Shown here in pieces: positions 46,063 to 57,092 of a stretch of DNA of 64,000 nt. Positions within the stretch are counted from its first letter, which is position 1, and every line of letters begins with the position of its first letter. A program made the position numbers and the translations under genes. The DNA is from Capra hircus (taxonomy: Eukaryota; Chordata; Mammalia; Artiodactyla; Bovidae): contig NC_030811.1 in NCBI RefSeq assembly GCF_001704415.2, positions 3,754,501 to 3,818,500 on the forward strand, given 5' to 3'. The notes under the pieces are model-generated. The model was not told where the DNA came from, did not search any database, and saw nothing but the letters and a program-made list of their open reading frames with translations.

Positions 46063-46700
46063 AAGAGTTTTGAATGTTACTCTCAAATCGATGGCTTCTT
46101 GCCTACCATTTGCATTGGGATATCATTTCTACTGAGATTTCTGATGACCAGATATGTTCACCAAAGACATGCCTATTGGTTGGGTTTCTAGATCCTGAGG
46201 AATGTCACCTCCTCACTGGAACATACATCGTGGATGAATGGTGCAAACAGCGGGGCAACGTTGGTCACGTCTTTCACCATGCCATCTCACTGCACACAAT
46301 GAGTCTTCCATGGACACGGAAGTATAGCAAGTGACAAACAGAAATTTTAAAATCTGGAAAACTTCACCAATTGAATTCACCAATTCTCCTTGCTTGAACA
46401 AGTAGAATGCTTGCCATATAGGGGAGTCGGGTGTGTCTGTAGCCCTGCTTCCTGAGGAGGTGTAAAAATGGGGGTGCAATGGGGCTCTTTCCACATCTCA
46501 TCAGCCCATGAATAATGGGAGCCCCCACCAGATGACTCCACAAATGTCAGAAAAAGAAACCCTAACTCAGGGTCTCCAATGTGCTGTAGACAAGACATTT
46601 GAAACTCAGTTCCTCCAAGTTTCTCACTGGAGAAAGGAGAGAGTAACAGGTTTTTCAGGGATTATTAAAGCTGTTAAGTAAACTTCTTATATGATGTTTA
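46063..46700. other. Unassigned upstream flank
   Basis: Opposing frames (86 codons plus, 93 codons minus) overlap at 46.07-46.5 kb without recognised domains. Confidence 0.35.
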
Positions 46701-46726
46701 ACACACACACACACACACACACACAC
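46701..46726 (+). repeat. (AC)n microsatellite
   Basis: Thirteen AC units. Confidence 0.95.
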
Positions 46727-48827
46727 GGGTTTTCATTAATCTCCCTGGTGCTATACCATAACTATTCTTTCACTGGGTGGTTCAGCCAATGGGTTCACAT
46801 TTATAAGACAGTCTATTCATTTTTAAAAAGACTTTATGTTTGCCAAGGTCTCCAACATCAAGGAGAGCTGCTCTCCTATTTTCATCAATATAGCTAATAA
46901 ATATATTGTACTGAGGACGTAAAAAAGGGCAAACGGTGCCAAGACGATCTATGGGAATCATCTTTGTGGATATCTGTGGATGAGACAAGATTAAAAACCA
47001 TTCAGTCTGCGCCTCTGCTACAATCTTGAGCTTCCTGATGCTTTTACATCTTCCATATAGCTTTCCTAGGTGTGTTTAAGTTGATAAATGTCTCTCTGGA
47101 TAAAAGCATCGTGCTAGAATATCAGTGCCTACAGATGGAATTTGTACATCAGAAGCTGGGTGCCTCAATCCTCTGGCTTCCTACCACCATCACAAGTAAT
47201 TCCTGCAAGGAAAATTAAATATTTCCTGTACTTGGATGAGGGGCAGAAAGGAAATAAAATACATTAGTAGTGTACTGGAGACATCACTTCAGGCTTGCGT
47301 TACTGGTTCATTATCCATAATAAATGAAATGATTCACATAATTTAACATGGAAAGCCTAAGTGATTACTACTATTGTATCACTGCTATATCCGAAAGGCG
47401 ATGAACTCTAGAGTGTACCTTATTCACTTTGCTTACTTAAGTCTTAAAGTAGATCCATTACTTGACCACACCATGGTTCTTTTCTAATGGAGCCTCTTCA
47501 CTCTGTCACTCAAAGATGGCTTAGAAGAGGACAGTGTCCGCTGAAGCTAAGCAATGAGCGAGTCAGCAGTTGCTCCACAAAGGAAGGCCATAGACTGTAC
47601 CCTCAAATGTGAACCTCAGGAAATATCCTTGAGGCTGAAAATCTTAGAGCACCAAGGGTTTTCTGGTACAAGAGCCTCAGGATTAGGTGGGAAGGGTGCT
47701 CTTGAAGGAAACTAAGACACAGAAACAAGCCAAGAGAAGCTGTGGCTCTGGCCGTTTTGTCCATGTTTTAGCTTCAGAAAAGTCTCAGTTTGAATTGGGT
47801 AGGTGTGGGACTTTGAATTCAATCGGTGAATAGAACTGACCAAATAAACTGATGGCTTAATCTTCTCAATTTTCTGTTGGTTGAGTTTTTATGAGACAAA
47901 CGTAGCCTTCAAATAAGTCGGTGAGAAAAGAGAAAGGGGAATAAAGACAGAAGTGAAATTGAAGTGAACCGCAAAAGCCAAGATGAGTGAAGGGAGACAC
48001 AAACAATGCCCAGACATTTGCAAGGAAAGCTTCTTTGTCCTTGGCTGGTTTCACACCTTCAGACCATTGGAAGATAGCAGCACGTGTACTGATGCCTGCC
48101 GTAAGAAGGGATTGATCATTCTATTAATAAACAGGGAAGAGAGGTATTGGATAGTTGGGTGATGTGTATCAAGCACACACACACACAAAATGTGTCTTAA
48201 GTCAAAAGCAGAGTAAAACAAGAACCATTCATCTCAGCACGCGCATAAGGAAGGGAGGAGAGAGAGAAAAAGGAAGGAAGGAAGGCCCATGCATCTGGGG
48301 ACCTTGGCCGTGGAGCAGGGACTCGCGGCAGCAGCGGCGGTGTGCAGAAGTGGCAGAAAGGCACCGTGGGGTCTGGAGCAGTACGAGTGGTAGACGCTCC
48401 ATGTCCCCATCGGCATGACCTCAGACAAGTCACATGTCGTTCCCAGAATCTCAACTGCCTCAGCTACAAGTGCTCAAGGTTAGCACAAGGGCATTCTTGG
48501 AGTTCTTTCATGCTGTAAGCTTTACGTAACATGCTATTAGCAGCAGAAACACCTTTCTTGCTTTGAAAGGCTCTGAGCAGGTAACTTCTGTTTTTACACA
48601 AAAGAACAGATGGTATAGTTTCTGGGAAGAAATAAGAGTTATACAGGAAAAAGTGGTGCATTTCGTTGGGCCCACACTTACTAGTCATATTCTGATAGAG
48701 CTGTTAACACTAATACGACGGCTATAGAATTCCCCTCATTCATAGTAATGAGGTCATCTCAATGACCCCTCTACCAATATCACTGTGCAGAAAAGGGCCA
48801 CTGAGGCTGTCTATAAACACGTGCTGG
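46727..48827. other. Unassigned upstream flank
   Basis: No gene recognised. Contains an almost pure purine tract at about 48,245-48,288. Confidence 0.4.
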
Positions 48828-49368
48828 TATTGGACAGAGAAAGACAAATATCATAAGATATCACTTACATGTGGAATCTAAAAAATGATACAAAAATAAA
48901 CCGATGGTTACCAAAGAGAATAAACCTATGGCTACCAAAGAGACTAACCGTAAGTGTATTTTCTGTGTCTGTGAGTCTGTTTTGTATTGATAAGTAGGTA
49001 GGGAACATATGAGACCTGTGGCCGATTCATGTCGATGTATGGCAAAAACCACCACAATATTGTACAGGAATTATCCTCCAATTAAAATAAATTAATTTTA
49101 AGAAAGAATAGCAGGAGTTGGGGAGAGATAAATCAGGAGTTTGGGGTTAACAGATACACACTGCTGTCTATAAAATAGGAAAACAAGGACCTCCTGTGTA
49201 GCACAAGGATTTACATTCAATGACTTGTGATGGCCTGTAGTAGAAGAGGATTTGAAAAAAGGATGTACATGACATGCATATATACGTGTAACTGAATCAT
49301 TCTGCAGTACACTTGAAACTAACACAACACTGTAAATTAACTAGACATCAATAAAAATAGAAAAACAA
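48828..49368 (+). mobile_element. L1 3' ends, probably two L1 copies joined
   Basis: First 'tcataagatatcacttacatg' to 'attatcctccaattaaaataa', a complete-looking ruminant L1 tail. Then 'ggggttaacagatacacact' to 'tagacatcaataaaaatag', the tail of a different L1 type. A younger L1 inserted into an older one is the simplest reading. Confidence 0.85.
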
Positions 49369-50021
49369 TACTCTCGTGTGTATAAACGGGAACTCCAATT
49401 AATCAGTTACATTCAAATTGCAAAGGGGTCTAGAAAAAATAGCTTACTAGAGTAAATTGAAAAAGCAGCCATTTGTAATAAATATTGCTTGCTCTTGTTT
49501 TCACAGAAAAGGGCTCCAAGTAAAAAGCGGGACTGTGAGCCTATGTGTAGAATATATGTTAAAATCCTGTTGGTTTCCAAAAAAGAACCATGATCATGAA
49601 TGGGCTTTCATTTTTTTTCCGTAGAAAATTAATCAACCAAGAACCATGGCAACTGCTGGTTTAGCTTATGGAATCACTCACGGTGACAAATGCAACTGCA
49701 GCTAAGGCTTATGGAGATGAAGGAGCGGTAGGCACAAGGTCACCTCTTTGAGGGAAAGATTCAGAGCCTTGCAGGAAATCCCCTGACCTTGTGGTCAGTA
49801 TAAAGAGCCATCACCCCTCAACCAGCCGTGAGCCCACCTGCAGTCAGGAGTCCTTTCTCACACCGAAGTTAAATAGGCATGACGGTGCTGGAAGGGACTT
49901 CGGAGACGACTCAGGTTGACCTTCTTTGTTTGGACACAGGGAAACCGCCTCAAAATGAAAGAGACTTCTCTGCAGAGTCAAACATCATTGCAGAGGGACA
50001 AAACAGAAAAGAAAGAGATAG
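49369..50021. other. Unassigned upstream flank
   Basis: No gene or repeat recognised. Confidence 0.4.
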
Positions 50022-50330
50022 TGAGGACTCCCCCGGCGGTCCACTGGTTAAGAATCCGCCTGCCAATGAAGGGGACGTGGGTTCAGGCCCTGGTCGTGTA
50101 AGATCCCGCACGCCACGGAGCAGCTACGCCCGTGAGCCGCAAGTGCTGAGCCCGCACGCCCCGCAGCACAAACTCTGCGGGGAGAGAAGGGCGGCACGAG
50201 GAGCACGCACGGCGCCCGAAGGCCAGCCGCCGCTCGCCGCAGCGAGACCCCGCGCAGCCACAAGGGAGGGCTTACATGAAACACACGGAAGCCTTAAAAC
50301 AACGTAGTTTTTAAAAAATAAAAGAAACGG
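50022..50330 (+). mobile_element. CHR-type SINE, CpG-rich copy
   Basis: Head 'ggcggtccactggttaagaa' (A-box region), 'gtgggttcaggccctgg' (B-box region), then a long CpG-rich body with 'gagcagctacgcccgtgagc' and an A-rich end near 50,310-50,330. Unusually many CpGs remain, suggesting low germline methylation or youth. Confidence 0.8.
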
Positions 50331-50477
50331 AGAAAGAAAAGAAAGCGGTAAAGAGAAAACACTTTCTCTTTTTCTTCACTAAAGATGTGCATGTATTCTA
50401 AGGACAAAGCGCGAGGCAGACAACTCTGCTCTGTGTATTTACTCTGAAAGATATCCGAATGAGTCCATAGCATACAA

Positions 50478-50660
50478 CACAGTAGTTAAAAACCAAACTC
50501 CCCAGACTCCTAGCCCGGAATCCCTAGATCCAGATCCTGTCTCCCTCACTCACAGAGTCTCGGGAGAGTGACTTAATGACTTGGGGAGATAACCCAGAGG
50601 AGGCACTTCCCCACAGGAGCCCTCCAGGCAGCTGTGATCAGCACTATTATTGGTTAGCCT
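50478..50660 (+). mobile_element. Possible MIR
   Basis: 'acacagtagttaaaaacc', 'gagagtgacttaatgacttg' and 'gcactattattggttag' occur in MIR order; highly diverged. Confidence 0.45.
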
Positions 50661-50811
50661 GTGGCAGCTCCAGAGATACAGAAGCTGCATATGGCAAAAA
50701 AAAAAAAAAGAGGTAATTGTTCCACCCAGGAAAGTAACCATTTCGCAAGACGGTGGTGATAAATTTTGAGGACAAAAGGGATTGAGGCCCTACATACACC
50801 TTGGGGAAACC

Positions 50812-51077
50812 ACGACTGAAAAAGACACATGTATCCCAAAGTTCATCACAGCACTATTTACATTAGCTGGGACACGGAAGCCACCTAGATGTCCATCAAC
50901 AGACGAATGCATAAAGAAGCCGTGGTATTAATCCCTACACACAATGGAATATTACTCAGCCATAAAAAGGAATGCATTTGGGTCAGTTCTAATGAGGAGG
51001 ATGAACCTAGAGCCTATTATAGAGTGAAGTAAGTGAGAAAGAAAAAGCCAAATACAGTATATTAACACATATATATA
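50812..51077 (+). mobile_element. Ruminant L1 3' region, part 1
   Basis: 'catgtatcccaaagttcatc', 'ccacctagatgtccatcaac', 'caatggaatattactcagcc', 'gagtgaagtaagtgagaaag' are standard L1 ORF2-end and 3' UTR landmarks. Confidence 0.94.
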
Positions 51078-51290
51078 GCTTTCCTGACAGCTCAGCTGGT
51101 AAAAAAATCTGCCTGCAATGCAGGAGACCTGGGTTCAATTCCTGGGTTGGGAAGATCCTCTGGAGGAGGGCATGGCAAACTATCCCAGTATTCTTGCCTG
51201 GAGAATCCCCATGGACAAAGGAGCCTGGTGAGCTACAGTGCCTGGCGTCGCAAAGAGTCGGACACGACTGAGTGACTAAGCACTGATTTA
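51078..51290 (+). mobile_element. Bov-tA SINE inserted in L1
   Basis: Full-length plus-strand copy: 'gctttcctgacagctcagct' head, 'gacctgggttcaattcctgg', tail 'cacgactgagtgactaagc'. L1 continues after it. Confidence 0.94.
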
Positions 51291-51630
51291 ATGGAATCTA
51301 GAAAGACGGTCCTGATGAACCTGCTAACAATGGAGACGCAGACACAGAGAACAGACTAGGGATACAGAGGGGGAAGGAGAATGTGGGACTGAGGGAGAGA
51401 GCAGCGTATGTAGACTCCACAGCCAGCGGGAATCTGCTGTATGACGCAGGGGGCTCAGACCAGTACTCTGAGACCACTTAGAGGGGTGGGATGGGGTGGG
51501 AGGTGGGAGGGCGGTTCAGAAGGGAAGGGACGTATGTACACCTGTGGCTGATTCATGTTGATATATGGCAGGAACCAACACAATGTTGTAAAGCAATTAT
51601 CCTCCAATGAAAATAAATAAAATTTTAAAA
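51291..51630 (+). mobile_element. Ruminant L1 3' region, part 2
   Basis: Resumes 'atggaatctagaaagacggt' and ends 'cctccaatgaaaataaataa' plus an A-rich tail. Confidence 0.93.
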
Positions 51631-52206
51631 AGGGATTGAGGCCCTAAAATTTGGTGAAGAGAAAAGATAAGGAAAGTGTGTCTTTAGCACAAAGATTCTA
51701 GATCTTTTGTCTCTTTAGACGTAAATGAGACCAAAAAGTGACCCCTTAGGACAATGTGGTAAGGCTTGTGTTTCCTTTCTCAGCATCTAATGTTTTTAAA
51801 TACATAAAATAAATTATATCAAGTCACAGAGAACACACATTATTTGGAGACACAGTTTTAAAAATAAAAGATAAAACATACTTATTCTGGTTTATTAATG
51901 AGTCATGACTTAATACAGACAGCTAAAGTAAACATTCATGTTTAAAGCCATACTAATGACTGTTTTGGCTTAGACAAATTAATGCCATTTGCCTGCGGCA
52001 TGTCTTTGGCAAGGAAGCATCCCCATCAGGACTGGATGTACATATCTGACTTTTCTATTTTGATGATTATAGCGATGGGACCCCTGTTTTGCAAGTGACA
52101 TAGTTATGAGTAGGATGAAAGTTTTCAGAACTTGCTTCACAAGGAAAAGATATACTGGACTCCAGAAGCAGTAGGTTCTCCAGAGAATTTTTTGAGTTAA
52201 AAGCCA
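51631..52206. other. Unassigned upstream flank
   Basis: AT-rich, no gene or repeat recognised. Confidence 0.4.
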
Positions 52207-52612
52207 ACTGTGAGGGCAGCTGTTGGAAGTTTCCTGGCTGCATGGTCACTGGGCTGAGAGGTCCTAAGCCTGACCAGTGATGCTGCCTGGAGGTTCGCCG
52301 CAGTCCCAGAGCCCAGGAAGCAGAGGCAAGGCAGGAGACAGACAGGCCCCCGGCTGGGCACTGTGACCAGTCTCCCGCTGACACTTCGAGAGGACCAACC
52401 AGAGGCAACCCGGAAAACTGACCCCATATAAGCAACCTAAGCTGCCCACTGTTGTAGCTTATTCTGAGCTCACGCGTGAGCTCTTCTACACGCACTCTGC
52501 TACTAATAAACCCTTCCACCATTGCACAAGCTTGCCCTCTCTGCTGAATTCTTTCTTCAAAAAGGACAAGGACCGATGTTCCTTCTCCCAGCTGTTCTGC
52601 CACCAAAATCAG
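52207..52612 (+). mobile_element. ERV solo LTR
   Basis: Begins TGTGAGGGCAGC, has 'aggaccaaccagaggcaac', a TATA-type CCCCATATAAGC near 52,425, AATAAA near 52,505, a CTCTGCTGAATTC region and ends near TTCTGCCACCA. The architecture is that of a gammaretrovirus-like LTR. No internal genes flank it, so it is a solo LTR. Family name not assigned. Confidence 0.7.
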
Positions 52613-54062
52613 GGGCAGGGCTGAAGCAACTATGATTTTCAATAAAGGGTGACAGCATGTATTTTGGCCCGACTCCAAATGTCATCGTGATGTGAAAATA
52701 CCCATGATTTCTCTTCTTCACGATAATGACTAAACTACCGTGGCTTTCTGTCTACAGACTCATGGGAGGGAAGCTCGGCTACAGTCAAACATTACAAAAT
52801 TAATCATAACCTTCTCTTTGGTCTGAGTTCATAGACCCCTGAGACTCAATACTGAGAAATTTTGTTTTAGTCTTGATATGAGAAGGAAAGGTCCAGGCCT
52901 ACGATTTAAGAGGATTCCCAGGGATGAGGAAGAAAACTCAAGCATCGAGAAGCCTGGAACACAAGTGAGGATTTTCTCATCAAAAATCTCTCTTGAAAAT
53001 TTCAGTTGGCGAGACCCAGCACACACGTTACTCGTGAGTTGGTGGTGCCTTGGGAGTGAAGGGGAAGCATGTGTACTCACTCTGGGGCAGGAGGGAGAGG
53101 TGACAGACAGCAAGAGCTCTGCTGAGCTGGGAGGTGAGGGCTCCCAGTGGTCAGCCGCAGACTCTGGGCAGGTCTGGAGGGGCGTGAATGACGTTGCTTC
53201 TGTGTAAACAGCTCAGGGACACTGCAATGCTCTGACATGTCTCAGGGCTGGAAAAAGGTTAACAGACCAGGCTGTGGCTGGCAGGTCACCAGCCAGGGAC
53301 CTCTCTGCAGGGAGTTTTTAGGAAGAAATGCAGAGGGGGACATCCTGCTGCTAAAGCAGAGAATTCCCCCAGGCATTCGGACGGAGCAGCATCTGGAAAG
53401 AGAGAACCAGACCCAGAGGGGACTCTGAGAACGGAGCCGGCCACTGTGAATAACTAAGGTCTACAGGGTGGTGCAGGGGCCAAGATTCTCCACCCAGCCT
53501 GCGAGCTTCCAGAGGCGTCAATTATACAACCTCTGAGCCATGGAAACATCTTTTAAAATACTGGCTCCCCCTGAGGCCTTGCTGCAGTGACTCCCCAAAG
53601 TGCCTCTGCCTGCACCTTCCCGAGAAGGACCCTCAGCATCGGCTCCGGGACCTCCACAAGGGCCAGGCTGCGGTCCCCACAGAGGGACCCAGGCACGTGG
53701 TCTGTCGAGGCTGTGTGTGTGTGAAGGGAACAAAGGGAGAGATCCTGACGCGGGTTGATTCTGTTGGGAAGACATCACAGGGCTGAGGGGCAGAGAAAGA
53801 GCTGGGGGCCCTTTCTTACGATGCAGACAATGGCTGATCCATTGTGCCAAAGAAGAAATGGAGATGGAGTCAACAAACATGGCCATGCCTCTCACTGAAA
53901 GCCGACCTGGAAAATTGGCAGAAAATTGACATGCAGAGCATTTTAGAGATAAACTCCTGGGTTAGCATGGGTGCAACGGTGCACCCCGTGAAGTTTCCCC
54001 AGAGTCAGACACTCCCCCTGACACACCAGGCTTCGGGGCTGGGTGGGACTGCGGGATAGACC
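52613..54062. other. Unassigned upstream flank
   Basis: No gene recognised. Open frames on both strands at 52.8-53.9 kb overlap without domains. Confidence 0.4.
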
Positions 54063-54215
54063 TGGGGTGTGTGTGTCGAGGGGATGTGTTTGTGTGTGAC
54101 CAGTGTGTGTGCACGTGTATGTCTGTATGTGGTGGTATGCAGGTGTGTATGTGTGCATATGTGTGAACATATGTGTGTGTATATTTATGTGATGTGTGTG
54201 CGTTTATGGGAGGAT
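54063..54215 (+). repeat. Degenerate GT-rich tract
   Basis: Imperfect GT/GTAT repeat with CATATGTGTG motifs. It precedes a lone minisatellite-like unit and may be related to the 35-bp minisatellite. Confidence 0.85.
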
Positions 54216-54256
54216 TGGCAGGGGCTGAGTTCAGAGGCTGAGAAGAAGGAAAATGC

Positions 54257-54300
54257 GGATGTGCACGTACGCATATATGTGTGCAAGGCCAGTGCAGGGG
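54257..54300 (+). repeat. Lone copy of the 35-bp minisatellite unit
   Basis: 'gatgtgcacgtacgcatata' followed by TGTGTGCAAGGCCAG resembles a single unit of the array that begins at 54,629, about 350 bases away. Confidence 0.75.
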
Positions 54301-54397
54301 TGTGTGGTAGAGATGCTGGATCCGGCCTGTGTTCTCCTCAGTCATCGAGCCCAGGGATGGATGAGAGAGGCAAAGAAGAGACAGAGGAGGCTGCAGG

Positions 54398-54535
54398 ATG
54401 GAGGGAAAGAGAGAAAGAGGGGCTCGGGAGGGCAGAGACTCAGAAAAGCTGGGCCTGTTCCACTCATCACCGGCCTCAGGAGAGAGTCCGAGAGCAGGCA
54501 GAAAAGTCACTGTGACCCCTGTGAGGAGGGTGGCT
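54398..54535 (+). repeat. Duplicated block, left copy
   Basis: Matches 55,612-55,741 in the same orientation: shared 'gagaaagaggggc', 'ggagggcagagactcag', 'agctgggcctg', 'cctcagg', 'gtcact', 'gaggaggg'. Several substitutions and short indels separate the copies. Confidence 0.9.
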
Positions 54536-54628
54536 TGGTCCTGAGGAGCCTCTGCAGACAAGAAGCATTCGGGGTACAGACCCTGCTGCTGAATTCTGCT
54601 GGGGTGAGCAAAGGGGGAATATATATAT

Positions 54629-55036
54629 GGATGTGCACGCATGCATATACGTGTGCAGGAGCCGGACGTGCACGTGTGCATATACGTGTGCCGGGGTTGG
54701 ATGTGCAGGTGTGCATATACGTGTGCCAAGGCCGGACGTGCACATGTGCATATATGTGTGCCGGGGTCGGACGTGCACGTGCGCATATACATGTGCAGGG
54801 GCCGGACGTGCACGTGCGCATATACGTGTGTCGGACGTGCATGTGCGCATATACGTGTGCCGGGGTCGGACATGCACGCGTGCATATACGTGTGCAGGGG
54901 CTGAATGTGCATGTGTGCATTTACGTGTGCAGGGGCTGGACGTGCACGTGCGCATATACGTGTGCCGGGGTCGGACGTGCAGGTGTGCATTTACCTGTGC
55001 AGGGGCTGGACGTGCACGTGGGCATATATGTGTGTA
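54629..55036 (+). repeat. 35-bp minisatellite, about 12 copies
   Basis: The consensus unit is GTGTGCATATACGTGTGC, then C/AGGGG, then a C/TGGACGTGCAC block. One unit near 54,827 is shortened to about 29 bases. Units alternate between CCGGGGTCGG and CAGGGGCTGG forms, suggesting a higher-order pattern. Because 35 is not a multiple of three and the unit lacks stops, open frames of 87 to 342 codons run through it on both strands; I treat these as artefacts. The unit is rich in alternating purine/pyrimidine and CpG. Confidence 0.96.
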
Positions 55037-55255
55037 GGAGTGATATATAACCCAGGCAATGGGGGGTTTGTTGAGCCCCTCACAGAGAAGAGTCACTAGA
55101 ATTACTCTTAGAAAGAGTGTCACTTGCAGAAGAGCCAGGAGCTCCGGGCAGGGAGGAGGGAAGCTCGATCCACTAGGAGGAAGACAGCTCCTGGGACGGA
55201 GGGTGGCCTTGCTGAGACACTGATGTGAGTGCAGGAAGAGGTTCCGTGAATTCAC

Positions 55256-55583
55256 ATGAACTTATCCAAGAAACAGACTCTCAGACAGAGAGCACGGACT
55301 TGTGGTTGCCCAGGCGGAAGGGTCGGGGGGAACGCCCCAGGAGTTTGGGGTTAGCCGATGCAAACTCTTATCCCAAGGATAGATAAACAGTCAGGTCCTA
55401 CTGCAGAGCACGGGGAAAGCAACTCAATAGCCTGTGACAAACCATAATGGACGGAATATGAAAAAGAATATGTATGTATGTATATATACACGTATCTATA
55501 TATCTGTGTATCTGAAATACCTTGCTGCACACAGAAATTAACACAGCATTGCAAATCAACTATACTTCAATAAAGAAAGAGTT
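55256..55583 (+). mobile_element. L1 3' end
   Basis: 'ccaagaaacagactctcag', 'ggacttgtggttgcccagg', 'aggatagataaacagtcagg', 'catacttcaataaag'-type end (here 'tatacttcaataaagaaag'). It lies between the minisatellite and the right copy of the duplicated block. Confidence 0.9.
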
Positions 55584-55611
55584 TCAGTGGTGAAGTTAAT
55601 TTCTAGGGGGC

Positions 55612-55741
55612 GATGGAGAGAAAGAGGGGCCCAGGAGGGCAGAGACTCAGAGGAGCTGGGCCTGCTCCCCTCGTCCCCAACCTCAGGGGAGAGACCAAGA
55701 GTAGGCTGAAGGGTCACTGCAGCTCCCGCGAGGAGGGGGCC
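55612..55741 (+). repeat. Duplicated block, right copy
   Basis: Direct repeat of 54,398-54,535, offset about 1.2 kb. The two copies bracket the 35-bp minisatellite and an L1 tail. Confidence 0.9.
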
Positions 55742-56639
55742 TCTGAGACAGAGAATGAGATGATCTTGGAGGCTGGGGGCCTCTTGCTCAACAAATTACA
55801 AGCAAACACATGTCACAACTGAGCCAGGGGCCACGTGGACCTGCGAGGTGGGCCCCCAGACTTCAGGGCACTTGGGCACAGCCCCAGGAACCCTGGGTGT
55901 TGGGAAGGAGGACAGATGCTGTCTGATGGATCGCACAGCCCTGTCTCAGTGGGTAAAATCAAAGGTTCCATGCAACCCAGAGGGAGCCAGGCCAGGCAGT
56001 AGGCTGCCTTTCACCCCAGGGTACAGAGAAGAAAGAGTTCAGCTGCATTTTCAGTTCAAGAGATGCGGACACATTTCCTGGAGATTAAGGGAGAAGGAGG
56101 CTGAGAATGGAGCTTCTGGTGGAGGAGAAGGATAAGCAGGAATTCAACATCCTGTTAAAAAAAGGGAAATGCCATCTTCCCAGGGCCAGGGGGACCATCT
56201 GGAAGAGAAAGTAGGAGAGAACGCCGAGTGCAGAGTTTGAGGGAGGCCAGGGCGGGGGGAATCTCAATCTGGGAAATTACGCAGACGAGCTAGGGGAAAG
56301 GGCCAGACAGACAGGGACTGGAAAGTGGGAGCCCTTTGAGGGTTAAACCATGCTGTGGCCAAGTGGAGCACAGCTGGGTTGGAAGCACGGGTTTACGTGG
56401 CACGGAGCACAGGCCGCTGAGATGGTGGTCTATGGACTCCGGGAGAGGAAAGAGGAAGTGCTGAGTGTAAGGTCAGGAGCCTGAGAGGCTTGACCCGGAC
56501 AAGAGGAGAATACTGTCAGCACGGATGGGCTTTGTGTTTAATTAATGAAATGCAGGAGCTACATGTACTCAAATTTGAAAGGCACATGGTTTGGAGGATG
56601 TAAGATCACAAGTATAAAACCCTTTGTGCTCTGGATAGA
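55742..56639. other. Unassigned upstream flank
   Basis: Purine-rich in part; no gene or repeat family recognised. Confidence 0.4.
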
Positions 56640-56798
56640 TGATGAAGAGACGAGCTCATTGAGAAGACACGGCTTCCACAAAAAGACTCACTAACATGGA
56701 AAATGAAGTGATGGTCACCAGCGGGGAAAGTGGGAGGGAGGCGTAAACCAGGAGCTGGGGATTAACAGACACACACCTGTACATATAAAATAGTTACA
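56640..56798 (+). mobile_element. L1 3' region, part 1
   Basis: 'aagtgatggtcaccagcggg', 'gtaaaccaggagctgggg' and 'attaacagacacacacctg' match an L1 3' UTR, interrupted by a CHR SINE. Confidence 0.82.
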
Positions 56799-56912
56799 CA
56801 AGGGGAATTCCCTGGCGGTCCAGGGGTGAGGACTGTGCTTCCACTGCAGGGCACGGGTCCGATTCCTGGTGGGGGATTAAGACACCCACGTGCTGTGAGA
56901 CATGGGCAAACA
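56799..56912 (+). mobile_element. CHR-type SINE inserted in L1
   Basis: 'ggggaattccctggcggtcc', 'ccactgcagggcacgggtcc' and 'gggggattaagacacccac'. 3' part short. Host L1 continues after it. Confidence 0.88.
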
Positions 56913-57092
56913 ATAGACAGAGCTTAGAAAATAGAGATAAACAAACGCCTGCCGTAGAGCGCAGGGAAATATATTCAGTGTCCTGTAATAGCCAATGACG
57001 GGAAAGAATCTGAAAAGGAAGACACGTATTCACAACTGAATCCATCTGCTGTACACTTGAAACGCTGTAAGTCAGCTATACTTCACTTTTAA
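56913..57092 (+). mobile_element. L1 3' region, part 2
   Basis: 'agataaacaaacgcctgcc', 'tgtaatagccaatgacggg', 'atctgctgtacacttgaaac', 'cagctatacttcacttttaa'. Confidence 0.85.

Noticed and set aside
53962..55255. Very long open frames (up to 342 codons) on both strands with CYS/TYR/HIS-rich repeats such as CAYTCAG or ARPAPAHVYA
   Set aside because: They are frame by-products of the 35-bp minisatellite, which has no stops and shifts frame every unit; no start context, domain or flanking gene structure supports coding.
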